Shown: piece after piece, positions 1 to 7,976 of the stretch | How the letters are laid out: each line of letters opens with the position of its first letter | Position numbering within the stretch: the first letter of the stretch is position 1 | From: an uncultured Collinsella sp. | Lineage (GTDB): Bacteria > Actinomycetota > Coriobacteriia > Coriobacteriales > Coriobacteriaceae | NCBI GenBank assembly: GCA_902472315.1 | Contig: CABRNM010000002.1 | Span: 96,858-160,857, forward strand | Direction: 5' to 3' | Length of the DNA stretch: 64,000 nt | Position numbers and translations under genes: made by a program | The notes under the pieces: generated by a model | Told to the model about the DNA's origin: nothing | Databases searched by the model: none | The model's input: the letters and a program-made list of their open reading frames with translations, nothing else

Positions 1-627
1 AAGGCCGAGGCGCCCGAGACCGAGGGAGCAGCCGATGGCCGTCGCCGCCGCAAGCGCACGGCGTCCGTCGACAATGGCGAGGCCGCGGGTAAGAACGCTT
101 CCCGCGAGCGCGAGGCTCAGCAGCCCCAGCAGCAAAATCGCGGCGGTGGCATGAACCCCACGCGCCGTCGTCGCCGTCACCTGTCGAGCGAGGAGCGCGA
201 GGACGCCTTCCGCGCCGCAGCTGCTCGCGAGGCCGGTGCCGCTCCCAAGGGCGCCTCGGCCTCCGACGCGCCTGCCGACAAGGCTGGCAAGCCGCGTGGC
301 GAGGAGGAGCGCGCGTCACGTCCGCGTCGTCGCCATTCCTCGGGCGCGCAGCAGAAACCCTCGATTCCTTCTGTGGCCGATCAGGTTTCGGATGGCGAAG
401 TCAAGGTCACGCGCCGTCGCCCCGGCGATGGCGGAGGAGCTGCCGCCAAGGCTTCGCACGGCGGCGCTCGCGACGAGTGCGAACCGCGTGAGAATCGCGG
501 TGGCGAGGGCTCGACCGACCAGGGTCAAAAGCGTCGCCGTCGCCGTCGCTCCCGCAAGCCGCGCCAGGACGGCGGCGAAGGCTCGACCCGCACCTCGTCC
601 GCACCGCAACCGCCTACCGGCGAATAG
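1..627 (+). CDS. 3' end of an Arg-rich protein, truncated by the window edge
   Basis: The frame is open from base 1 and ends at the TAG before 628, so only the last ~208 residues are visible and no start is seen. The visible part is low-complexity and probably disordered: Arg runs (PTRRRRRH, QKRRRRRRSRKPRQ) alternate with Gly/Ala/Glu-rich stretches, and no catalytic motif remains. Such basic tails are known on RNA-binding enzymes such as DEAD-box helicases and RNase E/G. The catalytic part lies outside the window, so the identity is left open. The real gene is certain; its function is not. Confidence 0.6.
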   Translation, partial: KAEAPETEGAADGRRRRKRTASVDNGEAAGKNASREREAQQPQQQNRGGGMNPTRRRRRHLSSEEREDAFRAAAAREAGAAPKGASASDAPADKAGKPRGEEERASRPRRRHSSGAQQKPSIPSVADQVSDGEVKVTRRRPGDGGGAAAKASHGGARDECEPRENRGGEGSTDQGQKRRRRRRSRKPRQDGGEGSTRTSSAPQPPTGE

Positions 628-689
628 CGCCCGTAAACGGATGCAACCTGTCTGACCCCAGCACCTCTGGGTATCATGGCTCTACACCG

Positions 690-725
690 ACAACCCTCCC
701 TTCGCCTTCGCGTAGGGAGGGTTGT
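690..725 (+). promoter_or_regulatory. Perfect 12-bp stem-loop covering the comF ribosome binding site
   Basis: ACAACCCTCCCT (690-701) pairs perfectly with AGGGAGGGTTGT (714-725) around a 12-nt loop. The 3' arm contains AGGGAGG (714-720), which sits 8 nt before the comF ATG at 729 and is its only plausible Shine-Dalgarno sequence. There is no following T-run. The hairpin could end transcription of the upstream gene or mask the comF start; the overlap with the start region favours a role in translation. Confidence 0.6.
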
Positions 726-728
726 GTC

Positions 729-1535
729 ATGAAGAGACATCTGAACGTATTGACTCGCTTGCAGAGTGCTGGTGCCCTACCGTTTGCGGACGAATTGCTA
801 CCGTTTGCCGAGCGCGCGACGTACGAGGCGCTCGAGGCATTGTCGCCAACACGATGTACCGGCTGCGAGCGCGCCGGTGCGCTTATTTGCCAAGACTGCC
901 TGGCCGCGCTCACGCTCATCGACCCACGTCATAGCTGCACCCGATGTGGCGCCCCGTTTGGGGATTTGCTGTGCACTGAGTGTTCGGTCGAGGGCACGTC
1001 TTCGGCAATGGCGGAGGCGCTCGACCGCTGCCTGGCGTGCGCCGTCTATGCGCATCCGCTGCCGCGCATCATTAAAGCGTACAAGGATGCGGGCGAGCGA
1101 CGTCTGGCTCCGTATCTGGCGGAGCTGCTCTACGACACCGCCCTGCATGCCCAGGTCGTAGCGCCCGATCGCTATGGAGGTGTGCTGTCCGGTGCGGATG
1201 CGGTGGTGTTTGTGCCTGCGACGGCGGCAGCGTTTCGGCGGCGTGGTTTCGATCATATGGAGGCCACTGCGCGCCCATTTTGCGAGCTGTCGGGCGTGCC
1301 GTTGCTGGACGCCCTGGTCAAGTACGGCCATGGCGACCAGCGCGAACTCGGTCGTGAGGAGCGCCGCGAGCGTGCCCAAGGCATGTATGAGACGGTTGAG
1401 GACGTGCACGGCCGCCGCCTGCTGCTTATCGATGACGTTATCACCACGGGCGCGACGATGGCCGCGGCTTCGGCGGAACTCAAGCGCGCCGGTGCCGCGG
1501 CCGTTGATGGCCTCGCTATCGCACGCGTTTGGTAG
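729..1535 (+). CDS. comF: ComF family phosphoribosyltransferase-like protein
   Basis: A 268-residue protein. The N-terminal third has two Cys pairs (CTGCERAG...CQDC at about residues 43-57 and CTRCGAPFG...CTEC at about 70-85), typical of the ComF zinc ribbon. The C-terminal half carries the type I phosphoribosyltransferase PRPP-binding loop LLLIDDVITTGAT near residue 235. ComF proteins act in DNA uptake or recombination in naturally competent bacteria, but many homologues lie in non-competent species, so transformation is not implied. The ATG is chosen for AGGGAGG 8 nt upstream. The next gene starts 10 nt after the stop, suggesting co-transcription. Confidence 0.9.
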   Translation: MKRHLNVLTRLQSAGALPFADELLPFAERATYEALEALSPTRCTGCERAGALICQDCLAALTLIDPRHSCTRCGAPFGDLLCTECSVEGTSSAMAEALDRCLACAVYAHPLPRIIKAYKDAGERRLAPYLAELLYDTALHAQVVAPDRYGGVLSGADAVVFVPATAAAFRRRGFDHMEATARPFCELSGVPLLDALVKYGHGDQRELGREERRERAQGMYETVEDVHGRRLLLIDDVITTGATMAAASAELKRAGAAAVDGLAIARVW

Positions 1536-1545
1536 GGGTGGTTTT

Positions 1546-2655
1546 GTGGCAGTGAAGATTGAGCGGCGCAACGAGCCGACAAGCGAACAGCTAGCGGCTT
1601 CCGTAATCCTAACAGGCGCCTCGGCGCTACGCATGATGCGCTCCGAGCGCCGGCAGATGGGCTACATAAGCTGGAGGGACCTTGATCCCGATGAAGAGCG
1701 CCATGTGCTGCGCACGTCGTCGCCCTCGACCGAGGACATCTATCTTCCCGACTTGGTGCGGATTGGGGCCGCAAGCGGCGAGGTGCAAGAAGATCTTTGC
1801 TTGCTGGTGGGATCTGCGGCGCAGCGCCGCCGTATTCTTGGCGTGAGCTGGTCCGTATGCTCCGAGTTGCCCGCCGGCTCGATTCTAGAGGTGGAACCGG
1901 GGGTGTACAGTCAATCTCCCGAGGCCCTTTGCGTAGCCGTCGCGCGCGAGGTCGGCTGTATCCAGGCATTTGCCCTGGCCCAGGAGCTGTGCTCTAAGAT
2001 TTCGCTGAGTGACCGCGGGAAGTATCTGCCTCCCTACACCTCGCCCGTTACGAATAAACTTGCAAAGGACAAGGACCAGCCAGCAGACGTGGGCTACTTT
2101 GAGGTTGAGCCGGTGCTGACGCCCGATCGTCTGGCAGATTACCTCGCGGTATGCAAGGGGAATGCGGCCAAACAACTGCAGCGTCTGTGTCCCTACTTGT
2201 CAGAAAACCCGCGCTCGCCCATGGAGTGCATCATGCTCGCTCTGTTTTCGCTTCCGTTTTCCTATGGCGGATTTGCCTGCGGTCCCTTTAAGACCGACTA
2301 CAAGATCGAGTTCGATGACCGCGCGCGGGCAATCTCGGGGATGCCGCATGCAGTTTGCGATGCGTATCAGGAAGCAGCCCAGTTTGACCTGGAATACAAC
2401 GGTGAGCTGGGCCATTCCTCCCGGAGGGGACGTATCCATGATGAAAAACGCAACACGGGCTTGATTACTATGGGAATCGAGGTCGCGACGGTCAACAACG
2501 AAATGCTCTGCGACATGGAAGCGATGGAAGCACTCGCATGGCGCATCCACCAGCGTATGGGTAAGCGATATCAGAATCGCGTAGAGGCTCGTCGAAAGAG
2601 GCAAGATGCTCTGCTGAATACGCTCCGAGCGTGCTTTGGGCTCAAACCAGCGTAA
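1546..2655 (+). CDS. Hypothetical protein with a restriction-endonuclease-like C-terminal half
   Basis: A 369-residue protein starting at GTG 1546, preceded by GGGG at 1535-1538. The frame stays open upstream, but that part overlaps comF. There is no signal peptide or membrane segment. Residues ~225-330 contain SPMEC, FDLEYNGELGHSS and then an Asp/Glu-Lys-Arg run with hydrophobic strands. This E...D-x-E-Y...H pattern resembles Vsr/DUF559-like PD-(D/E)XK nuclease folds found in many actinobacterial hypotheticals. The fold call is an inference from motif spacing. A regulatory or DNA-binding role is equally possible. Confidence 0.65.
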   Translation: MAVKIERRNEPTSEQLAASVILTGASALRMMRSERRQMGYISWRDLDPDEERHVLRTSSPSTEDIYLPDLVRIGAASGEVQEDLCLLVGSAAQRRRILGVSWSVCSELPAGSILEVEPGVYSQSPEALCVAVAREVGCIQAFALAQELCSKISLSDRGKYLPPYTSPVTNKLAKDKDQPADVGYFEVEPVLTPDRLADYLAVCKGNAAKQLQRLCPYLSENPRSPMECIMLALFSLPFSYGGFACGPFKTDYKIEFDDRARAISGMPHAVCDAYQEAAQFDLEYNGELGHSSRRGRIHDEKRNTGLITMGIEVATVNNEMLCDMEAMEALAWRIHQRMGKRYQNRVEARRKRQDALLNTLRACFGLKPA

Positions 2656-2690
2656 AACTATGGCTTTATAGGGGGTCTGTTTATATGCTC

Positions 2691-2907
2691 TGTGCAAAAA
2701 ACGGCAAATATGAGTACTGTTACTAGATTAGTGACAGCAAAAACAAAGAAACTTGGGCCGATAATCTGGATTCAGCGAAGAGATAATAAACGAATGTGGA
2801 ATATCTTGGCGCCAAGCAGGCTGTGCGGAACTCAAAAAGGGCTCGTGAGGCGGTAATACGCTGCTACTAAATTGGTAACAGTACTCATATTTGCCGTTTT
2901 TTGCACA
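2691..2907. repeat. 217-bp element bounded by a perfect 33-bp inverted repeat
   Basis: The left arm (2691-2723, starting TGTGCAAAAAACGGCAAATA) and right arm (2875-2907) are perfect reverse complements over 33 bp. Imperfect pairing continues about 20 bp further inward. The ~150-bp interior is AT-richer than the flanks and encodes nothing recognisable. No transposase is nearby and no target-site duplication is obvious. It resembles a MITE or other small mobile palindrome. Confidence 0.75.
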
Positions 2908-2908
2908 C

Positions 2909-2956
2909 GGCACCCTGAGACGGGTGCCCCGGAGCTCCCCGTAGGGGAGCTCCGGG
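2909..2956. terminator. Two adjacent GC-rich stem-loops
   Basis: GGCACCC/GGGTGCC (2909-2928) is followed by CCCGGAGCTCCCC, loop GTA, GGGGAGCTCCGGG (2928-2956). The second is a perfect 13-bp stem and a good transcription barrier, but the T-run of a standard terminator is missing. It may insulate the promoter at 3029 from upstream transcription. Confidence 0.4.
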
Positions 2957-3028
2957 CTTCATAGGGGCACGAATGGTCCGCTCCGACCCGCAAAATCTGT
3001 ACTCGAGATGCGAATGACGCCCCTAACC

Positions 3029-3057
3029 TTAAACTTTAGCTTGAACTTAGTTATAAT
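3029..3057 (+). promoter_or_regulatory. Sigma-70-type promoter for the binding lipoprotein
   Basis: TTAAAC (3029-3034) and a consensus TATAAT (3052-3057) are separated by 17 bp. Predicted transcription starts near 3064, leaving a ~325-nt leader before the chosen start at 3389. Confidence 0.6.
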
Positions 3058-3388
3058 GCGCTTCGTTCCTACCAGGCTGTGGTTGCGGACGGACGAAATG
3101 CCCGTCCTAGTCCAAGACAGACGCGGTCAAAGGGATCCACGTAAGCGACCGCGTGCGCGCGGCGCGATCATGGCGCGTCCTAGATGTAAGCCGCACCGTC
3201 CGTTCTACTTTCTTTGGGGCAATACCGCCTCGCGGGCGAGCGGGTCAGTCGTGAAGGTGGCTGCGGCCTCCCGAGCAAACACCCCGGTGCGCAAGTGTGG
3301 GGTCAAATACCAGGTCAGCTGGTGGGAACAACCTGATATTCCGCGCAACGCACGGATTGTATACGACACAGAAGGCAGGGTAGTGGAC

Positions 3389-4414
3389 ATGGTGAGGGGC
3401 AGCTTGATGCACGCGGCTCGGTTAGGTGCTGGGACCGCAGCGGTCATCGCCGTTTTGGGCCTGAGCGGATGCGCGTTCAACCCGCTGTCTACGTTCACGA
3501 CTCCCACGATCGACCAGATCGAGTACGAGACCGTCACGCCGGCGGTGTCGGACGATGCCCTGGTCACTCCCGGAACCCTGACGGTCGCCCTCGATACTTC
3601 CGATGCGCCGCAGGCCATGCAGGGCGCCGACGGCGAGCTCACGGGGTATGCGGTTGACGCCGCCCGCGCCCTCGCAAGCCGCATGGGCCTTAAGGTCGCC
3701 TTCGTCGATGCGTCCTCGGCAGGTTCCGCGCTCGGCGACAAAAAGGCCGATATCTTTATCGGCGAGATTAACTCCACGGACGGGGACATTAGCTCGCTCG
3801 GCACCTGCCTGTACGATGCCACTTCCGTGTTCGGTAAAACTAGCGATGGTGGGTCGCTAAGCGTTTCCACCGATACCCTTAACACGTCCACCCTGGGCGT
3901 TCAGACGTCCTCGGCCTCGCAGGAGGCGCTTGCTAAGCAGAGCATCACCGCCAACCAAAAGACCTACTCCAACATCAACGAGTGCTTTGAGGCGCTCGAG
4001 TCCGGCGAGGTCGACTATGTGATCTGCGATTCCACGGCCGGCGGCTACCTTGCACGCCTGATGAGCGAGGTCTCCTATGTCGGTGCGCTCGAGGCGCCCT
4101 CGACGCTTGGTGTTGCGGGCCTCTCGTCCAATGACGAACTGTGCCGTGCCGTGAGCGATGCCCTCGACGGTATTACGGCCGACGGCACGCTCGAGGCGGT
4201 CCACTCTGTCTGGTATGGCACGATGCCCTACGACCTCACCACTAAGACGGTTTCGGGCGCTAACGTGCAGCCGGGCGATTCTGAGTCCAGTGAGACCATG
4301 TCCTCCGGCAGCGAGTCCTCCGATTCCAACAATGAGACCGCATCCTCCGAGGATAACTCGTCCAGCCAGGAAGGCACCATCACCGACGACGACATTAACA
4401 AACTCAATAGCTAG
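3389..4414 (+). CDS. Family 3 solute-binding lipoprotein (amino-acid ABC type)
   Basis: A 341-residue exported lipoprotein. Residues 1-28 form a lipoprotein signal: basic start, hydrophobic core AVIAVLGLSGC, lipidation Cys near 28. Residues ~60-285 match the periplasmic-binding-protein family 3 pattern (TLTVALDTSDAP...GYAVDAARALASRMGLKV and a second lobe with EALESGEVDYVICDS). The tail (~295-341) is a Ser/Glu/Asp-rich disordered linker. ATG 3389 is chosen because AGGCAGGG lies just upstream and the signal begins there. The frame is open back to 3008, but that stretch has atypical codons and lies inside the leader. No permease or ATPase genes are adjacent. Confidence 0.8.
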   Translation: MVRGSLMHAARLGAGTAAVIAVLGLSGCAFNPLSTFTTPTIDQIEYETVTPAVSDDALVTPGTLTVALDTSDAPQAMQGADGELTGYAVDAARALASRMGLKVAFVDASSAGSALGDKKADIFIGEINSTDGDISSLGTCLYDATSVFGKTSDGGSLSVSTDTLNTSTLGVQTSSASQEALAKQSITANQKTYSNINECFEALESGEVDYVICDSTAGGYLARLMSEVSYVGALEAPSTLGVAGLSSNDELCRAVSDALDGITADGTLEAVHSVWYGTMPYDLTTKTVSGANVQPGDSESSETMSSGSESSDSNNETASSEDNSSSQEGTITDDDINKLNS

Positions 4415-4480
4415 TTATTGCTAGGGGTGGCGTCTCCTATACGTTGGAAAGGACACTTCTTCACGGTTTCAACACGCACT

Positions 4481-4514
4481 GCCGGGCTTCCCCGATGGGG
4501 GAGCCCGGCTTTTT
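4481..4514 (+). terminator. Intrinsic terminator after the binding lipoprotein
   Basis: GCCGGGCTTCCCC, loop GAT, GGGGGAGCCCGGC, then TTTTT. Confidence 0.85.
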
Positions 4515-4731
4515 CATCCCAATAAAACTAGCAGGTCAAAGCCAATTTTCGGGACCAAATACAAAGCCGCCGGCCCCCTCCTATAGCGCACTTTGCCACA
4601 GAAAAGTGCGAGACTTCGGTATGCGGTATCAAGCAATCGTTATTCGGGTCTTTAGGAATCCGCGTGATTAAATGCACGGCAATGGGTACATAGCCAGTAC
4701 AGTAAGTCCCCGAGGCAGATTGGAGCCACGT

Positions 4732-5316
4732 ATGGATATCAAGGTTTCTGGACGCAAGACGACGGTAACCGATGCTCTGCGTGCGCATGTGGATGAGAAG
4801 ATCGGCGAGGCGCTCAAGGTTTTCGATATCGAGCCCATGACGGTCGACGTTGTACTTCGCTATGAGAAGAACCCCTCGAACCCCAACCCGGCAATCGTCG
4901 AGGTTACGGTTCGTGCTCGCGGTTCGGTGATTCGCGTTGCCGAGCACGGTGCAGATATGTACGCCGCCATCGACCTCTCCGCCGATAAGGTCACCCGCCA
5001 GCTGCGCAAGTTCAAGACCAAGGTCGTGGACAACCGCCAGGGCGGTGCCAGCGCCGCGGATGTTGCGCCGGTCGAGCGCGTCGAGGATCTGGCCGACCTG
5101 CTGCTGCCCGAGGAGGAGGACGACCTGCTCGTCCGCGAGAAGGTTATCGACGTCACCCCGATGACTGAGGAGCAGGCGCTGGTGCAGACCGACCTGCTCG
5201 GCCACGACTTCTACGTGTTCGAGAATGCGACGACCGGCCTTATCAATGTGGTGTATCACCGTAAGAATGGTGGATATGGCATCATCAAGCCCCGTATCGA
5301 AACACTTGACGAGTAA
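4732..5316 (+). CDS. hpf: Ribosome hibernation promoting factor, long form
   Basis: A 194-residue protein. The N-terminal S30AE/YfiA domain (about 1-105, from MDIKVSGRKTTVTDALRAHV) binds the decoding region of the 30S subunit. A charged linker (~110-140) leads to a C-terminal dimerisation domain (~145-190, including DFYVFENATTGLINVVYHRK) that joins two 70S ribosomes into an inactive 100S dimer in stationary phase. This two-domain layout marks the long form. ATG 4732 is chosen because GGAG lies 6 nt upstream and the conserved domain starts there. It is a single-gene unit with its own terminator. Confidence 0.95.
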   Translation: MDIKVSGRKTTVTDALRAHVDEKIGEALKVFDIEPMTVDVVLRYEKNPSNPNPAIVEVTVRARGSVIRVAEHGADMYAAIDLSADKVTRQLRKFKTKVVDNRQGGASAADVAPVERVEDLADLLLPEEEDDLLVREKVIDVTPMTEEQALVQTDLLGHDFYVFENATTGLINVVYHRKNGGYGIIKPRIETLDE

Positions 5317-5345
5317 AATACGTTAACTTGCATGAGTTAACGGTT

Positions 5346-5377
5346 GGCGGCCATCCCATGCGGATGGCCGCCTTTTT
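5346..5377 (+). terminator. Intrinsic terminator after hpf
   Basis: GGCGGCCATCC / GGATGGCCGCC stem followed by TTTTT. A second small palindrome (CGTTAACTTGCATGAGTTAA, from 5321) lies directly before it. Confidence 0.85.
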
Positions 5378-5395
5378 ACGTAAGGAGTCGCTTTG

Positions 5396-6349
5396 ATGGA
5401 CAAGGCCGCATCCGCCGGTCATTCGGACCGTTGCCGCATCGTCGTCGATACCTGCTGCGACTTTAGCCCCGAGGTCGCCGCGAACCTCGATGTCGATATC
5501 CTGGGTTTCCCCTTCATTATCGATGGCGAGGAGCGCACGGATGACATCTGGTCGAGCATCACACCCAAGGAGTTCTACGATCGCATGCGCGCCGGCGCTC
5601 GCGTGTCTACCTCGGCTGTGTCGCTCGGTCGCTATATCGAGTTCTTTACCGAGTGCGCCAAAGAAGGTACGCCCACGGTCTACCTGTGCTTTACCTCGGC
5701 GCTGTCGTCGAGCTACAACTCCGCGTGCCAGGCGGCAGATGCCGTGCGCGCCGAGTATCCCAACTTTGAGCTCTACGTGGTCGACAACGCTCTGCCCTGC
5801 GCGACCGGCGCGCTCTTGGCGCTCGAGGCCGTGCGCCAGCGTTCGGCGGGACTGACCGCCAAGCAGCTGGTCGATTGGGCAAACGAGGCAAAGACCTACG
5901 TCCACGGCTACTTTACGCTCGAGAGCTTCGACGCACTGGCTGCCGGCGGCCGCATTCCGCCCGCGGCGGCGCAGCTCACGGCAAAGCTCGATGTCAAGCC
6001 CGAGCTCTCCTACGACCTTGCCGGCTCGCTGTCGCTGATCGGCGTCAACCGCGGCCGCAAGAAGGCGCTCAAGTCCATTCTCAAGTCGTTCCGCGAGAAC
6101 TACGTGCCCGACCGCACCATGCCCATCGCAATCATGACGGCCGATGCCGAAAAGGATGGTGACTGGCTCGAAGCCGCCATCCGCAAGGAGGAGGGTTGCG
6201 CCGACGTCACGATCATTCGCGGCTCCGTGGGTCCCACCATCGGCTCGCACGTGGGCCCCGGCATGGTGGGCTGCGCGTTTTGGGGTAAGAACCGCGCCGA
6301 CAAGGCGTCGCTTTCCGACCGTATCGCCCGCCGCGTGCGCGGTCAGTAG
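5396..6349 (+). CDS. DegV family fatty-acid-binding protein
   Basis: A 317-residue soluble protein. The DegV hallmarks are the N-terminal VVDTCCDFSPEV, the STSAVSLGRY loop (~residues 66-75), YLCFTSALSSSYNSA, and a second domain with AAGGRIPPAAA. DegV/FakB proteins hold a fatty acid and present it to a kinase such as FakA for entry into phospholipid synthesis. No fakA-like gene is nearby. ATG 5396 is chosen over the adjacent in-frame TTG 5393 because AAGGAG lies 8 nt upstream of it. Confidence 0.9.
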   Translation: MDKAASAGHSDRCRIVVDTCCDFSPEVAANLDVDILGFPFIIDGEERTDDIWSSITPKEFYDRMRAGARVSTSAVSLGRYIEFFTECAKEGTPTVYLCFTSALSSSYNSACQAADAVRAEYPNFELYVVDNALPCATGALLALEAVRQRSAGLTAKQLVDWANEAKTYVHGYFTLESFDALAAGGRIPPAAAQLTAKLDVKPELSYDLAGSLSLIGVNRGRKKALKSILKSFRENYVPDRTMPIAIMTADAEKDGDWLEAAIRKEEGCADVTIIRGSVGPTIGSHVGPGMVGCAFWGKNRADKASLSDRIARRVRGQ

Positions 6350-6447
6350 GCAAGCGCTGCGTCCGTAATCGCCCTCGACTCACAGCCCAAACGCTGGCAC
6401 CGAGTATTCAACCTGGTAACAACACCCAACCCAAAAGGAAAGGTTTC

Positions 6448-7527
6448 ATGGCAAACAAGCTCTCCGTCGCATTCATCGGCACCGGAATTATGGGTGCCCC
6501 CATCGCCGGCCACATTCTGGACGCTGGCTATCCCGTCACGGTCAACAACCGCACCAAGTCCAAGGCTGCAGCGCTCGTTGAGCGCGGTGCCGTCTGGGCC
6601 GATGCGCCGGCAGATGCCGCGGCGAACGCCGACGTCGTCTTTACCATGGTGGGCTATCCCTCCGAGGTCGAGGAGCTCTACCTGGCGGGCGACGGCCTGC
6701 TCGCGTGCACTAAGCCCGGCGCGGTCCTGATCGACCTCACCACGAGCTCGCCCGAGCTGGCGCGCGACATTGCCGAGGCCGCCCAGGTTTCCGGCCGCAT
6801 GGCGTTTGACTGCCCCGTCACCGGCGGCGAGTCGGGTGCTATCGCCGGCACGCTTACAGCTATCGTGGGCGCTACCGAGAACGACATTGCCCCGGTCCGC
6901 GATATCCTTTCCACCTTTGCGGCAACCATCTGCTGCTTCGACGGCGCCGGCAAGGGCCAGGCTGCCAAGCTCGCCAACCAGGTGTCGCTGGGCGCCTGCA
7001 TGGTCGGCATGGCCGATGCGCTGGCGTTTGCCGAGCTGAGCGGCCTCGATCTGGAGAAGACCCGTCAGATGATTCTGGGCGGTACCGGCAAGTCCGGCGC
7101 CATGGAGAGTCTGGCGCCCAAGGCGCTCGACGGCGATTACAAGCCCGGCTTTATGGTCGAGCACTTCATCAAGGACCTGCGCTTGGCGCTCGCCTATGCC
7201 GACGACCGCGAGCTTGCGCTGCCCGGCGCCGACGTGGCCTTTACGCTCTACGACATGCTCGATGCCATCGGTGGCGCCAAGCTGGGCACCCAGGCCATCA
7301 CGGTGCTCTACAAGGAGGAGGCCGACGCCATCGCCGCCGGTCTTGACTGGTCGCAGTATCGTCCCGAGGAGCATGGTGCTCACGAGGAAGGCTGCGGTTG
7401 CGGCGAACATGGCGACGACCACGAGTGCGGTTGTGGCCACCACCATGGCGAGGACCACGAGTGCTGCGGCGGCCACGGCCATGACGACGGCCACGAGTGC
7501 TGCTGCGGCCACCATCACGGGGAGTAG
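6448..7527 (+). CDS. NAD(P)-dependent beta-hydroxyacid dehydrogenase with a His/Cys-rich tail
   Basis: A 359-residue protein of the 3-hydroxyisobutyrate/tartronate-semialdehyde reductase family. The Rossmann start is VAFIGTGIMGAPIAGHIL, followed by DCPVTGGESGA (the DxPVSGG substrate motif) and GKGQAAKLANQ with the catalytic Lys. The family usually ends near residue 290-300. Here residues ~307-359 add a tail with 14 His and 9 Cys in 53 residues, arranged as three imperfect repeats of HEC-x-C/G-x-HHHG. Such tails bind Ni, Zn or Cu in metallochaperones. The tail continues in frame to the stop, so it is part of this protein. The substrate is unknown. Confidence 0.85.
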   Translation: MANKLSVAFIGTGIMGAPIAGHILDAGYPVTVNNRTKSKAAALVERGAVWADAPADAAANADVVFTMVGYPSEVEELYLAGDGLLACTKPGAVLIDLTTSSPELARDIAEAAQVSGRMAFDCPVTGGESGAIAGTLTAIVGATENDIAPVRDILSTFAATICCFDGAGKGQAAKLANQVSLGACMVGMADALAFAELSGLDLEKTRQMILGGTGKSGAMESLAPKALDGDYKPGFMVEHFIKDLRLALAYADDRELALPGADVAFTLYDMLDAIGGAKLGTQAITVLYKEEADAIAAGLDWSQYRPEEHGAHEEGCGCGEHGDDHECGCGHHHGEDHECCGGHGHDDGHECCCGHHHGE

Positions 7528-7532
7528 CGCCC

Positions 7533-7961
7533 ATGAGCTGGACGTTCGTGGTGCTTGCGCTGGTGCTCTTTCTCTTTGCGATCTACATCGGCTTTTTGTG
7601 CGGCCAGTGGGCGTGCGAAAAGCGCGTCATCACCAAGCGTGACTACTGGATTGCCAACTTTGCGGGAGCGGCGGCAGTCATCCTGCTGACCTGGGTGTTC
7701 TCGCTGTTCCCGCTAGTGCAGTTTGCGCCGATCGGCTGGCTCGGCGGCTTTATCGCCGGCCTTAAAATGAGCTTTGGCGAATCCGTCGGCCCGTGGCGCA
7801 AGCACGACGAGGTCTTTAACGTCAACAAGGCTCACCGCGCCGCCGCCGACGCGGGCGACGCCGAGGAGCGCCGCCGCGCGCGTCGCAATGGCGCGGCCGA
7901 CCGACAGCTCATCTCGGTCACCGATGACAGCAAAGGTGCTGGCAAGCACGCTAAGAAATAG
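7533..7961 (+). CDS. Small membrane protein of unknown function
   Basis: A 142-residue protein, not recognised. Two transmembrane segments (about residues 3-25 and 44-80) are followed by a charged cytoplasmic tail rich in Arg, Lys and Asp. ATG 7533 is chosen because GGGGAG lies 8 nt upstream; this SD overlaps the end of the dehydrogenase gene, whose stop is 5 nt before the ATG. The tight spacing points to translation with its neighbours in one transcript. Confidence 0.7.
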   Translation: MSWTFVVLALVLFLFAIYIGFLCGQWACEKRVITKRDYWIANFAGAAAVILLTWVFSLFPLVQFAPIGWLGGFIAGLKMSFGESVGPWRKHDEVFNVNKAHRAAADAGDAEERRRARRNGAADRQLISVTDDSKGAGKHAKK

Positions 7962-7976
7962 TAAAAAGAGGTAACT

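Noticed and set aside
3008..3388. N-terminal extension of the binding lipoprotein to ATG 3008
   Set aside because: It would begin before the TATAAT box at 3052, would bury the lipoprotein signal 127 residues inside the protein, and uses rare codons.
3064..3388. tmRNA, RNase P RNA, 6S or SRP RNA
   Set aside because: None of the conserved sequence cores (GGTTCGANTCC end, GAGGAAAGTCC, GGAAGCAGC) was found.
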